From Candidatus Amulumruptor caecigallinarius (GTDB lineage Bacteria; Bacteroidota; Bacteroidia; Bacteroidales; Muribaculaceae): a stretch of DNA of 62,499 bases. The stretch spans positions 1 to 62,499 of the forward strand of contig JAMPDP010000006.1 of assembly GCA_023665605.1 (NCBI GenBank). Direction: 5' to 3'. Below the pieces are notes generated by a model. That model was not told the origin of the DNA. It worked only from the letters and a program-made list of their open reading frames with translations, and ran no database searches. Shown piece after piece: positions 43,653 through 51,781 of the stretch (its first letter is position 1; the number at the start of each line of letters is the position of its first letter). The position numbers and the translations under genes are program-made.

Positions 43653-44314
43653 TTCCTCTCGCCCTCCAGTGCGGTTCTCACATCCTTAACGTCGATAACA
43701 TTGCTCTTGCTGACTTTGCCGGTCTTGTAGGACTTCATGCGCTGCATCCCCAACCGCTCACGCAGCCAGTTGCTGTCAACCTCGTTGGCAGACTGAATGA
43801 TGAAAAGTTCGTGTTTCTCATCATACTTGGGCACCAACGGATAGATAGCCGTGTCATCGGTGATTGAGTCGAAACGCTCTTTGAACTCATCGACAGGCTT
43901 CTCCGGGGCAAACTCAATGCCCCAGTCGGCCAACTCATCTTTGAGCCAGTCGTTGCTCATAACGTCCATATCGTTCTCGCCGAAACTCACATTGTCCTTA
44001 ATGGCATACTCGCGCAACTTCTTTACGTCGGTGTCAGGGTTGAGAATCTTGCACGGAAGCTCTTTGTAGCCGAGTTCCTTGCAAGCCCTCAAACGCAAGT
44101 TGCCACAAACGACAATGTAACGTCCTTCCTCAAGAGGATAGACAATCAGCTCCCGCAATTCGAGCATCTCCGGCGATTCCTTGATGCTCTTTTTCATCGC
44201 CTCGTAGCGATAGTCCCGAAAGAACCGGGGATTCTTCGGGAGTCCTTTCAGTTGCCCCTTGTTGAACTCCAAGAGGCTTGTTGTCAATGTCGTGTTTTCG
44301 GTCATTGCTATCAT
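43649..44314 (-). CDS. ParB-like nuclease-domain protein
   Basis: 221 residues. A ParB/Srx fold is visible: LPKNPRFFRDYRYEAMKKSI, then ELIVYPLEEGRYIVVCGNLRLRA with the GxxR box, and the helical follow-on. Phage proteins of this type serve in DNA modification, partition or as nucleases. A second in-frame ATG at 44305 is equally possible. Coupled to the glycosyltransferase. Confidence 0.8.
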   Translation of the reverse strand: MIAMTENTTLTTSLLEFNKGQLKGLPKNPRFFRDYRYEAMKKSIKESPEMLELRELIVYPLEEGRYIVVCGNLRLRACKELGYKELPCKILNPDTDVKKLREYAIKDNVSFGENDMDVMSNDWLKDELADWGIEFAPEKPVDEFKERFDSITDDTAIYPLVPKYDEKHELFIIQSANEVDSNWLRERLGMQRMKSYKTGKVSKSNVIDVKDVRTALEGERK

Positions 44315-44356
44315 ACATCATCATTAAACATCATCATCAATAGCCATTAACGAAAC

Positions 44357-44653
44357 CTACTCATTTTGCCGGGCCTGACGCTCGATAGCGTCTCTGAGCA
44401 ACTGTTCGATGTTCTTGCACCCAATGTGCTGAAGATAGGTAAGCGTGGCAATCAGTAGCTCCGCCGCCGCCGCCTCTTTCTCGCTCCATCCCGGCATGCC
44501 CTCGCTAGGAAAGCCTGAGGCCCCGAGCAGTTCGCGCCATTGCCGGGATATGTCATAGAGAGATGTCCGTGGAGATGACTGTGGAGTGATCTTGCCGCGG
44601 GCGACCGCTATCTCTTCGCATCGGAGAGCCTGTTTGTTCAGCGTTATTGCCAT
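44357..44653 (-). CDS. MazG-like NTP pyrophosphohydrolase candidate
   Basis: 98 residues from the ATG at 44653 (MAITLNKQALRCEEIAVARG). The segment WSEKEAAAAELLIATLTYL has the ExxxxxE-like spacing of a MazG metal-binding helix, preceded by SLYDISRQWREL. Small phage MazG proteins remove unwanted nucleoside triphosphates or alarmones. The acidic set is incomplete, so confidence is moderate. Confidence 0.55.
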   Translation of the reverse strand: MAITLNKQALRCEEIAVARGKITPQSSPRTSLYDISRQWRELLGASGFPSEGMPGWSEKEAAAAELLIATLTYLQHIGCKNIEQLLRDAIERQARQNE

Positions 44654-44737
44654 TGGTATAAGATAGGGGTTTGTGAATGACTGGTCTGCTACTCGCTGAA
44701 CAATCCGGGAGGGGGTCTGCAACTGCGCATGGCTTTG

Positions 44738-44962
44738 TCAATGTCTGCGCTTATCCCTCTTGTAGCGGACATAGACAGCCGCCGTAGAGATGAGCGCGGT
44801 GAGGATTATGAGACCCGCCACAATCCATAGCGGAGATGTCACCCACCACCATGACCACTCGATCAGGTCGGTTAGCTTGAGGATGAGGAACACCAGGAAC
44901 ACGACAACCGGCATGGACAATCCAGTAGCCGTTTGATAGTCTTCGGTACTTGCTTTTCCCAT
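44738..44962 (-). CDS. Two-pass membrane protein
   Basis: 74 residues from the ATG at 44962 (MGKASTEDYQTATGLSMPV); an earlier ATG at 44998 would overlap the upstream gene. Two hydrophobic segments, VVVFLVFLILKLTDLI and LWIVAGLIILTALISTAAVY, with a basic tail. Common in Bacteroidales phages, role unknown. Confidence 0.65.
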   Translation of the reverse strand: MGKASTEDYQTATGLSMPVVVFLVFLILKLTDLIEWSWWWVTSPLWIVAGLIILTALISTAAVYVRYKRDKRRH

Positions 44963-44975
44963 AGCGTTATTGATA

Positions 44976-45182
44976 TTAAAGTGATTCTGCTTTCGCAATC
45001 ATGTCGTTAAGCCACGCCTGACAATTATCGTGGTTTGTACTCCTGAACCGATACCGCTTGCCGTGGACTGTTATCTCAGCGACCCAGCGGAAGCAGTATA
45101 TCGGTTTAGAGCCTCTCACAAGTTTTGTCGAGCATCGGCCTTTGTTGGTCATCTCTGAATAGATGCAACCGGTGCGTGTCAT
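44976..45182 (-). CDS. Small AP2-like DNA-binding protein
   Basis: 68 residues. The C-terminal FRWVAEITVHGKRYRFRSTN then CQAWLNDMIAKAE resembles an AP2 three-strand-plus-helix fold. It overlaps the methyltransferase stop by one base (TGATG). Function inferred only from fold resemblance. Confidence 0.5.
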   Translation of the reverse strand: MTRTGCIYSEMTNKGRCSTKLVRGSKPIYCFRWVAEITVHGKRYRFRSTNHDNCQAWLNDMIAKAESL

Positions 45183-47374
45183 CAGAAGTCAAAGAGCGTT
45201 TTTTGCCGGGCCGAAGCCTCTATCTTCTTGATGTTCTTGACGGCCGTATCAAAGTAGCTGTCCTTGAGTTCACAGCCGATGCCACGGCGATTGTTCTTGA
45301 CCGCCTCATAAACCTCTGAGCCGATGCCGAGAAATGGAGTGAACACCACCTCACCCTCATTGCTCCAAAGATTCACGAGCCGGTTGATGACCTCAAGCTG
45401 TAACGGGCAGATGTGTTTCTCGTCACCCATTGCGGTGCCCTCCGATGCCGTCAGCACGTCAGTGCGCTTGATGTCCATCCATACAGGGGACGCCCACTTC
45501 TGCCACGTCTCAAGCGGGAAGTTGTCTCTTTTGAGGTTGGTGACCGGCTCCCAGTCTGCCTCATTGCCTTCCCACTTCTTAAAGATGGTGATGTACTCGG
45601 CCATCCCGATGCCTGTCTTTGAGCTGTCGGAGGTCACCTGCTTGTAGAGAAGTCGCTGCGTCTTGGTGCGCTGCATCTCCAGTACCGGGTCGCACCAGAT
45701 AGTCACCTTTGAATGAAGCTTGAAACCCTCGGCGAGGACGTGGCGCGTGTGCTCTCCCGTGAAGTCATACATGCCCGTGTAACCGGCGGAGTTCTTATAC
45801 ACTCCGAGGTCCTTGGTATGGCAGCACATCAGGCGCCCCGGTTTGAGTATGCGATACAGCTCGCGCAGCAGGAACGCGTACTGCGTGAAAAATGCCTCAT
45901 GGCTCTCGTTGTTCCCCATGTCATGAATGTAGTTGGAGTAGGTGAACAGCGACGAGAACGGCGGCGAGAAGATAATCAGGTCTACTGAGTTGTCGGGTAT
46001 GCGTTTTATCTCTATTGCCGTGTCTCCCTTCATCAGGAACACGAAATCGTCCCTGTACTCGCGGTACTCGTAGTCATTGAGCAACCCGTAGTGGCTCTCG
46101 TTGACGTTATGGTTGATCTCCCGGAGCATTTCCTCGAAGTTCATCTGCTTGCGTTCTATGGTGGCCCTTGCGTTTGCCATGGAGTCTGTGATGATTAGGT
46201 GTATGTTGACCGCTCCCTTGCGCCCGAAGCGGTATGAGCGTCTCACTTGCTGATAGAAGTCCTCAAATGAGAAGTCGGGGGCGGCGAATATCTGAGTCCC
46301 GCAGTTCTGGAAATTCATTCCGTAGCCGCATATCTTCGCCTTGGATATGAGGATTCTGAACTTGCCGGCCGCAAAGTCAAGCAAGCGTTCCTCCTTTGCG
46401 GCGTCAGTGTCACTGCCTCTCACCTCCACTGCCTCCGGCAACAACTTGCGGAGAATGTCACCCTCTGCGTTCTGCTTGATCCATATGAGGACTTGTCCCC
46501 GGGCTTCCCTCGCTATCCGCGCGGCCAGCTCCAGCCGCTCGTTCATTGTCTTGCGAAGTTCAGAGTTGAAATTGGTGGCGTTGACCACACCGGATGCGAA
46601 GAGGCTCCCCTGTTCGGGCATTGATTCAATGGTGTGCTCTATGTAATTCAGTGGGGGGAGTATGAACCTCTTGCCGGTCTCTGTGAAACCGATGTCGGCG
46701 GGGTTCTCAAACATGATCGCCCATGATGCTATCCAACCGTAAAAGTCAGACTTGGCATGGCCTTTGAGCCGATAGTTGTTCATGCCCTCCTCGCGCACGA
46801 ACCACCGCGAGCGCATATCCTGGGCGTCAAGCACGTCAAGGAATTCCGAGTGGTTGCCTATCTCATTGAGGTCATTAGGTGATGGTGTCGCAGAACAGCA
46901 CAGCTTGAAGGGGGTACGCGCGAACACCTCGATCAAGAGCCGCTTGTAATGGCCTGAGAAGTTCTTCAGGATTGATGACTCGTCAAGCACCACCCCTACG
47001 AACTGCTCGGCATTGATGTTCTCAAGCTGTTCGTAGTTGGTTATCACGAGCCGGTCATCTGCGGTCATGTCCCTGTGAAGGACGACGTGATAACCGAAAC
47101 GTGCTCCCTCGGCAATAGTCTGTTTGCTCACTGACAACGGCGCGAGTATCAGGACAGGTCTGCCCTCATGCTCAGCCACCCGCTTTGCCCATTCAAGCTG
47201 CATGAGTGTCTTGCCGTTGCCGCATCCGGCAAAGATTGCGCCCTTGCCCATCTTGAGCATCCTGCGGACGCAGTATTGTTGGAAGTCAAACAAGGCCGGG
47301 TTAAGGTCCGTGAACTCAAACCCCGACTCGATACGCCTGACTTTCTTTTGTTCAAGAATATCTTGATAATCCAT
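45182..47374 (-). CDS. Helicase-DNA methyltransferase fusion
   Basis: 730 residues. Residues 25-430 are an SF2/SNF2-like helicase with Walker A GCGNGKT (near 53), DEAH-type VVLDESS (near 131), SATPSPNDLNE and a helicase C part with QVRRSYRFGRKGA. Residues 440-720 are an amino-methyltransferase with the SPPF catalytic motif (near 471) and FTPFLGIGSE (near 681) as the SAM-binding motif, in the beta-class order. SPPY/F is typical of N4-cytosine or N6-adenine enzymes. It may methylate phage DNA for protection from host restriction. A terminator lies just upstream, so its own promoter is not evident. Confidence 0.85.
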   Translation of the reverse strand: MDYQDILEQKKVRRIESGFEFTDLNPALFDFQQYCVRRMLKMGKGAIFAGCGNGKTLMQLEWAKRVAEHEGRPVLILAPLSVSKQTIAEGARFGYHVVLHRDMTADDRLVITNYEQLENINAEQFVGVVLDESSILKNFSGHYKRLLIEVFARTPFKLCCSATPSPNDLNEIGNHSEFLDVLDAQDMRSRWFVREEGMNNYRLKGHAKSDFYGWIASWAIMFENPADIGFTETGKRFILPPLNYIEHTIESMPEQGSLFASGVVNATNFNSELRKTMNERLELAARIAREARGQVLIWIKQNAEGDILRKLLPEAVEVRGSDTDAAKEERLLDFAAGKFRILISKAKICGYGMNFQNCGTQIFAAPDFSFEDFYQQVRRSYRFGRKGAVNIHLIITDSMANARATIERKQMNFEEMLREINHNVNESHYGLLNDYEYREYRDDFVFLMKGDTAIEIKRIPDNSVDLIIFSPPFSSLFTYSNYIHDMGNNESHEAFFTQYAFLLRELYRILKPGRLMCCHTKDLGVYKNSAGYTGMYDFTGEHTRHVLAEGFKLHSKVTIWCDPVLEMQRTKTQRLLYKQVTSDSSKTGIGMAEYITIFKKWEGNEADWEPVTNLKRDNFPLETWQKWASPVWMDIKRTDVLTASEGTAMGDEKHICPLQLEVINRLVNLWSNEGEVVFTPFLGIGSEVYEAVKNNRRGIGCELKDSYFDTAVKNIKKIEASARQKTLFDF

Positions 47375-47386
47375 ATGATGATGTGG

Positions 47387-47425
47387 AAAAACCGGCGCCG
47401 GTATCAGATACGTGTACCGGTGCCG
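47387..47425 (-). terminator. Terminator after the ParB-MutS gene
   Basis: GGCACCGGTA and TACCGGCGCC pair on the minus strand with one mismatch, then GGTTTTTCC. It limits read-through from promoter P4 into the methyltransferase gene. Confidence 0.65.
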
Positions 47426-47454
47426 TGTGTCGATGATGTGATTATCTCGCGGGG

Positions 47455-49461
47455 TTATTTCCCTGCGCGTTCAAGCTGCTCGCAGACAGCAACCCTCTTT
47501 CCGGCTCTTACGAGCTTGGGAAGATAGGTGTCGAGTGCGTGGTGAACGAAACCGCAGGTCTTGACAGTCGGCTTACCGATAGCGGTTGTGAGTGTCAGGT
47601 TGAGAATCGGAGCGGCCACTTCCGCATCTTCCTCATAGAGGGTATAGTAGCCGCCCTCTCTGAAGATGAGCAGTACGTCGGGATGGTTCTTCTTCATCTC
47701 TTTGCGTTGCTTGAGCGCGTCAGTAACGGCTACATTCTTTTTGATGATAAGAGGCTTGCCGTCAAGGTCGTATCCGAGGGCTGCAAGCTTTTTCTTGGTC
47801 TTGTCCTCAAACTTGTTGAACTTCTCTCTAACCTTATCAAGACTGGCCGTGTACTCATCGGGGCAGTGGAGCTTGCCGAGGTCGCTGAGGATAGGCTCTG
47901 CCATCCTGAGGACATGGTGACGCTCTGACACTTGGCAGAGTATCCAGCCGTGCATTATCTGGTCCCACTTCTCAGGGTGGGCGGCCACATGGCCACGGAT
48001 GATGTTGACGTTAAACCGCTCCGACACACCCACCACATCAGCGAGGTGGTAGTTGTTGACGATCATCGCCGAAAGCATCAGCACCTTCTCATCGTCGGTG
48101 AGCGGCCCGGTGCTGATGGTGTCGCTCTTGGCCAGCGTCTCGGCGGCGGTGACGGTCAGTGATGAGGACAGCTTATCCTTTTCTGCCTTGTACTTGCCGA
48201 GGAGCGACTGCACCTCTATGGGGAGCCCGCTCTTGTTATCCCCCTCAGTACCGGACCCTTTGAGGTGCCAGAACTCTTCGGCAAAGGTCGGTGTCATGTG
48301 GTCATGCAGACGAATGACCCGATAGAGGTCTCCATTCTGGAGCATCTCGATGGTGCGCTCATCATCGGCACCGTACCAGCATCTTGATTGGAATGCCTCG
48401 TCGGTGTCAACAAGCTCCAGCCCCATAGAGCCTACACCCGTGATAATGGCCTCTTTCATGGCCTTGACTGCCTCGCTGCCGTAGGATATTGGCGTGATGG
48501 CTACCACCACTTTTCCATATGCGAGCGGTTCGCCCTTTTTCACGAGCCTGTTACCCATGGCGGCAAGCTCTTTCAGCTGGAACGCTACCGTCTTGGCGTT
48601 GAAATTGGAGCGGTGGGTGCACTTGCCCGCCCCCTCAGGCTTCATCTCGTAGAACAGGCATCCGTGGTTGGCGGTGTTGAGCGGGCACTCAGAGCACTTG
48701 CGGCCACAGCCTCCCTCAAAGTCCTTGTCGGCCTGGTCATCGCTCTGATACCACAACGACCTGTCGAGGGTCATGAACAGATTGTTGACAAAAGCCTCTG
48801 CATTGGACTTGGTGAAGCCGTAGTAGCTGTTGCCGTAGCTTTTGTAGAAAACCGTCTGGGCGTCCGCGTCAAGCTTGGATATTACCATCGCCGCCGATAT
48901 GGGGCATTTGTCCTCTCTGACGGCTTTCATCAGCTCCGGGATGAGGTTGTTGAGCTTGCATCTGTCCTGCACGAAGCGGATGCTCTTGCCAAAGCGGAGG
49001 GCTATCTCTTCAGCGCTTTTCCCGGTCTCCATCAGCTTGCCAAAGGCGAAAGCCTCCTCAATGGGGTCAACGTCTTTGCGCTGGAGGTTCTCGGTGATCA
49101 TCGCATCGAAAGCCTCGTCATCGGTCATCTCTCGCACGATTGCGGAGATACAATCGAAGTGATTAATAGGCTCTCCGTTTCCATCGGTGCGGTCAAGATT
49201 GTTCCACTTGTCGTTTAACTTGCTCATGGCACGATAACGACGCTCTCCACAAACAATCTCGTAGGATTGCTGAAAGTTAGCATTGCCGTCAACTACCTCA
49301 AACTGTTTTCCATCCTTGATTGGCCTGACGGTTATAGGCTGCAATAGGCCCTGCTTTTCGATGTTGTCGGCCAACTCTTGCAGAGCCTCCTCCTCGAATG
49401 TCTTTCGAGGGTTCATCGGTGACGGATGCACCAATGACAAGGGGATTTGTCTTATCTCCAT
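47455..49461 (-). CDS. ParB-family protein with MutS-I-like C-terminal domain
   Basis: 668 residues. Residues 1-130 are a ParB N-terminal domain (IPLSLVHPSPMNPRKTFEE, then ERRYRA and ENLQRKDVDPIEEA), followed by the ParB helix-turn-helix to about 230. Cys-rich CGRKCSECPLN near 255 suggests a zinc site. The last 75 residues (HPDVLLIFREGGYYTLYEED, then GFVHHALDTYLPKLVRAGKR, CEQLE) match the mismatch-recognition domain I of MutS without any MutS ATPase. The combination suggests DNA binding and scanning; partition, transcription control and modification are all possible. It has promoter P4 and the leader motif ends two bases before its ATG. Confidence 0.85.
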   Translation of the reverse strand: MEIRQIPLSLVHPSPMNPRKTFEEEALQELADNIEKQGLLQPITVRPIKDGKQFEVVDGNANFQQSYEIVCGERRYRAMSKLNDKWNNLDRTDGNGEPINHFDCISAIVREMTDDEAFDAMITENLQRKDVDPIEEAFAFGKLMETGKSAEEIALRFGKSIRFVQDRCKLNNLIPELMKAVREDKCPISAAMVISKLDADAQTVFYKSYGNSYYGFTKSNAEAFVNNLFMTLDRSLWYQSDDQADKDFEGGCGRKCSECPLNTANHGCLFYEMKPEGAGKCTHRSNFNAKTVAFQLKELAAMGNRLVKKGEPLAYGKVVVAITPISYGSEAVKAMKEAIITGVGSMGLELVDTDEAFQSRCWYGADDERTIEMLQNGDLYRVIRLHDHMTPTFAEEFWHLKGSGTEGDNKSGLPIEVQSLLGKYKAEKDKLSSSLTVTAAETLAKSDTISTGPLTDDEKVLMLSAMIVNNYHLADVVGVSERFNVNIIRGHVAAHPEKWDQIMHGWILCQVSERHHVLRMAEPILSDLGKLHCPDEYTASLDKVREKFNKFEDKTKKKLAALGYDLDGKPLIIKKNVAVTDALKQRKEMKKNHPDVLLIFREGGYYTLYEEDAEVAAPILNLTLTTAIGKPTVKTCGFVHHALDTYLPKLVRAGKRVAVCEQLERAGK

Positions 49462-49486
49462 AATTGGTTGTATTGGTTTGACTTTT
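49462..49486 (-). repeat. Leader motif before the ParB-MutS gene
   Basis: Minus strand AAAAGTCAAACCAATACAAC, ending a few bases before the ATG. It belongs to the P4 module. Confidence 0.7.
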
Positions 49487-49497
49487 AGAATGTTGTA

Positions 49498-49566
49498 CTG
49501 TAAAGTTAGGCACTCTTTACGATTTTAGAAAGAGTATGCGTCACCATTTTTGCGCCATTTTACCCT
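49498..49566 (-). promoter_or_regulatory. Shared-type phage promoter P4
   Basis: Minus strand TTTC, 19 bases, TAACTTTACAGT; two boxes, TAAAATGGCG and AAAAATGGTG, lie upstream and overlap the end of the 80-residue gene behind. Confidence 0.8.
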
Positions 49567-49767
49567 CAGTATCGAAAAGAAGCCGCGCCGGGCGGTCTCC
49601 TCAAACACGGGCATGTCATCCGCGCTGATTTCAGCGGGCGAGAGGCCGTTGATGGTGGTGTAGCGAGGGATGTTGAACCTCTTCCTTATCGCTGCAATGG
49701 CCGCCTCGGGGATGTGGTATCCCCAACGGACCATCATCCGTTCAGCCTTTGGGGCGATATGAGTCAT
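49525..49767 (-). CDS. Small protein after the helicase loader
   Basis: 80 residues from the ATG at 49767 (MTHIAPKAERMMVRWGY), overlapping the loader gene by 26 bases. It contains RKRFNIPRYTTINGLSPAEI. Often found behind DnaC-like genes in Bacteroidales phages; function unknown. Confidence 0.55.
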   Translation of the reverse strand: MTHIAPKAERMMVRWGYHIPEAAIAAIRKRFNIPRYTTINGLSPAEISADDMPVFEETARRGFFSILRVKWRKNGDAYSF

Positions 49768-50419
49768 TTTCAAAGACGATTGACGTTATCATTTCCGAGA
49801 GGCGGTCGTAGATTCGCGCCCCATACTTCTCTCCTATCGCGTCTGACTCCAGATTGGAGGTGATGATGGTGAACAGGCGCCGCTCATACCGCTCTGAGAT
49901 GAGGTCTATCATCGGGGTCTCGATGCTGCCGTAGATCATCACCTCCTTAGGCTCTTCGCCAAGGTCGTCAATGATAAGCATCTCCTCCGTGAAAAGCTTC
50001 TCATAGCCACGGATGTCGGATTTGAGCAAACGGCAAATCTCCTTTGCAGTCATAAGCCTGATGGTCTTGCGGTTGGAGTAGCCCAGCTCCCGCTCCGTCA
50101 GCCATCCGACAAGACTGCGGATAGCCTTGGCAAGGGTGGTCTTGCCGTTGCCGCAGAGCCCGCACAGCATCAGGCCCGGTGTGCCCCTTGGATTGGACAG
50201 CCATTCAGCGGCTTGGAGGATGTGGGCCTTGGCGTCAGCGTCAAGTATGATGCTACGGCCACATGACTCCACCTCATGCCTGAACGCCGCATAGATGCCG
50301 TTGGCACAGTCCTTGACCGGGATTTCAAGGCTAAAACGCTCCGTTGAAGCCCTTTCGGCCCGTAGCAGCCGGCTCAGTCCCTCGACGTCCTGAAAGTCTA
50401 TCAGCTTGTTTAGATTCAT
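49742..50419 (-). CDS. DnaC-like helicase loader (lambda P analogue by position)
   Basis: 225 residues from the ATG at 50419. AAA+ ATPase with Walker A GLCGNGKTTLAK near residue 85-96, Walker B MLIIDDLGEEP near 146, and TIITSNLESDAI (sensor region). It should load the host replicative helicase at the phage origin. It overlaps the initiator-like gene by about 90 bases. Confidence 0.85.
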   Translation of the reverse strand: MNLNKLIDFQDVEGLSRLLRAERASTERFSLEIPVKDCANGIYAAFRHEVESCGRSIILDADAKAHILQAAEWLSNPRGTPGLMLCGLCGNGKTTLAKAIRSLVGWLTERELGYSNRKTIRLMTAKEICRLLKSDIRGYEKLFTEEMLIIDDLGEEPKEVMIYGSIETPMIDLISERYERRLFTIITSNLESDAIGEKYGARIYDRLSEMITSIVFENDSYRPKG

Positions 50420-51140
50420 GTGTCTTGGTTTCCTTTTGCCGTTTTTCATCGTCAAGGATCCAGCTGTTGGCGCGGCTGTCCCAACGAGTGATGCGGCGGT
50501 TAAACTTGTCTCTCCAGTCTACGGCGGTGAAGTTGTCAAAGAACCGCTGACACGACTCCTCCCAGTTCTCAATCCGGGTGTCGGCATCGTGCGTCAGGAA
50601 ATACTGCCTCACTTCCTCGAAGGTCGGAGGCGGTGGCGGCGGGTCTTTGGCCCTGGCTTTGCGCCTGGGTTTCTTTTCCTCATCAGCGAACAACGGCAAC
50701 TGACCGGCCTCGCGCGCGGGCGAAGTAGAGCTATCTTCGTCAGAAGATATACTGTCTTTAGTCTTTATATCTTTTATAATACTTGCGCAACTACTTGCAT
50801 CACTACTTGCGCAACTACTTGCATCACTACTTGCGCAACTACTTGCATCACTACTTGCAGAGGGAAAGTAGTAAACGGGGGCCTTACGCTTATCTTTTGA
50901 GGATTTGAACGATAAAACGCCGTTACCAACAAGCCTGTCTCTGCACCTTATCAATGTGCTGTCGGCGATACCGAGTCCTAAGCAAAGATTCCGATTGGGA
51001 CACACAAACGGCTCCGGCCATAGCTGCCGATTCGCTTCCCTCAATATATAGAAGTAAAGCGCAATCTCATGCGGGCTGAAGGACACGTTATCGTGTATCT
51101 TCCAAAAATGGTTTATCAAATCGACATAGGATGGTATCAT
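50331..51140 (-). CDS. Replication initiator-like protein (lambda O-like)
   Basis: 269 residues starting at the ATG at 51140, which overlaps the nuclease gene by four bases. Residues 1-100 look like a winged-helix domain of the phage replication-protein N type (FSPHEIALYFYILREANRQL, then NLCLGLGIADSTLIRCRDRL, VGNGVL). A low-complexity linker with three CASSDASS-type repeats follows, encoded by the iterons. The C-terminal domain (TFEEVRQYFLTHD, then WEESCQRFFDNF) could contact the loader. Order initiator-loader matches lambda O-P. Confidence 0.75.
   Translation of the reverse strand: MIPSYVDLINHFWKIHDNVSFSPHEIALYFYILREANRQLWPEPFVCPNRNLCLGLGIADSTLIRCRDRLVGNGVLSFKSSKDKRKAPVYYFPSASSDASSCASSDASSCASSDASSCASIIKDIKTKDSISSDEDSSTSPAREAGQLPLFADEEKKPRRKARAKDPPPPPPTFEEVRQYFLTHDADTRIENWEESCQRFFDNFTAVDWRDKFNRRITRWDSRANSWILDDEKRQKETKTHESKQADRLSGRRGTEPAATGRKGFNGAF
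50781..50858. repeat. Six 12-bp iterons inside the initiator gene, probable origin
   Basis: Plus strand ACTTGCGCAACT alternates with ACTTGCATCACT three times each in tandem at 50781-50852, then a partial seventh unit. Immediately to the left is an A/T-rich stretch (about 50732-50780) containing ATCTTC/GAAGAT. Iterons plus an A/T-rich side within the initiator gene is the lambda ori design. Confidence 0.75.
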
Positions 51141-51589
51141 CGGTACATCGGGTATTTGCAGAGTGCTTCTGTAATGTAGCGTTGGTCGCTGACTTGAAGA
51201 TATGAGCATACGGCCTTTATAAACTCTATCAGACCGTGGCACACCACATAAGTGCTTCCGTAGGTCTCTACAAGAGTCTGCCATTCCTTTTGCTCCACTG
51301 ACTGGACACCGGCGCTCCGCCCCTTGCGCTTCGGGACTTTCATCTCGACACACAGTGAGGACTTGCCGCCGGATGGGTACAACAATATGAGGTCGGCCAC
51401 TCCTTTGACCTGGCCCTCATATACCATCTGTGCTCCGGCCCTCGCCCCGCGCCAGCCGCCGTTGGGCACTGCCGTAAGCAGCTTTGCGACGTGGGGAAAA
51501 GTTTGCCGGAACCAACTGACGCAGATATGCTGAATCTTGGACTCAGTGTACTTCTGTTCTAATTCAAGTATGTCCTTCTCTGTTGTCAT
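51137..51589 (-). CDS. VRR-NUC nuclease
   Basis: 150 residues of PD-(D/E)xK fold: GVADLILLYPSGGKSSLCVE then MKVPKRKG contain the Asp and Glu-x-Lys of the active site, preceded by AVPNGGWRG. VRR-NUC proteins of phages resolve or cut branched DNA in replication and recombination. It overlaps the initiator by four bases. Confidence 0.88.
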   Translation of the reverse strand: MTTEKDILELEQKYTESKIQHICVSWFRQTFPHVAKLLTAVPNGGWRGARAGAQMVYEGQVKGVADLILLYPSGGKSSLCVEMKVPKRKGRSAGVQSVEQKEWQTLVETYGSTYVVCHGLIEFIKAVCSYLQVSDQRYITEALCKYPMYR

Positions 51590-51634
51590 CGTTAAGGTGG
51601 TTTGTGTGCTTGTCGCACTCGTTGATTAGCCGTA

Positions 51635-51781
51635 TTATTGTCTTGCATCTCTTAATGTTGTCAGCGTTATTGTCAACTTTGCCGCCTCTTCCCATTCCGG
51701 GCCGAACAGCTTGCCGTCGGCCACCCATCGGAGAATGTAGATGGGCTCACCGCTTTTGAGCAGCTTGTATCGCTTTTTCAC
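51635..51781 (-). CDS. 48-residue protein with GTG start
   Basis: The GTG at 51781 overlaps the helicase stop (GTGA), a typical coupling. The peptide starts KKRYKLLKSGEPIYILRW and ends LTTLRDARQ. The Trp/Tyr strands and overlap make it likely real, although no family is recognised. Confidence 0.6.
   Translation of the reverse strand: MKKRYKLLKSGEPIYILRWVADGKLFGPEWEEAAKLTITLTTLRDARQ

Noticed and set aside
50781-50858. Tandem repeats as a CRISPR array
   Set aside because: Units are 12 bp and contiguous with no spacers, and they lie in frame within a gene.
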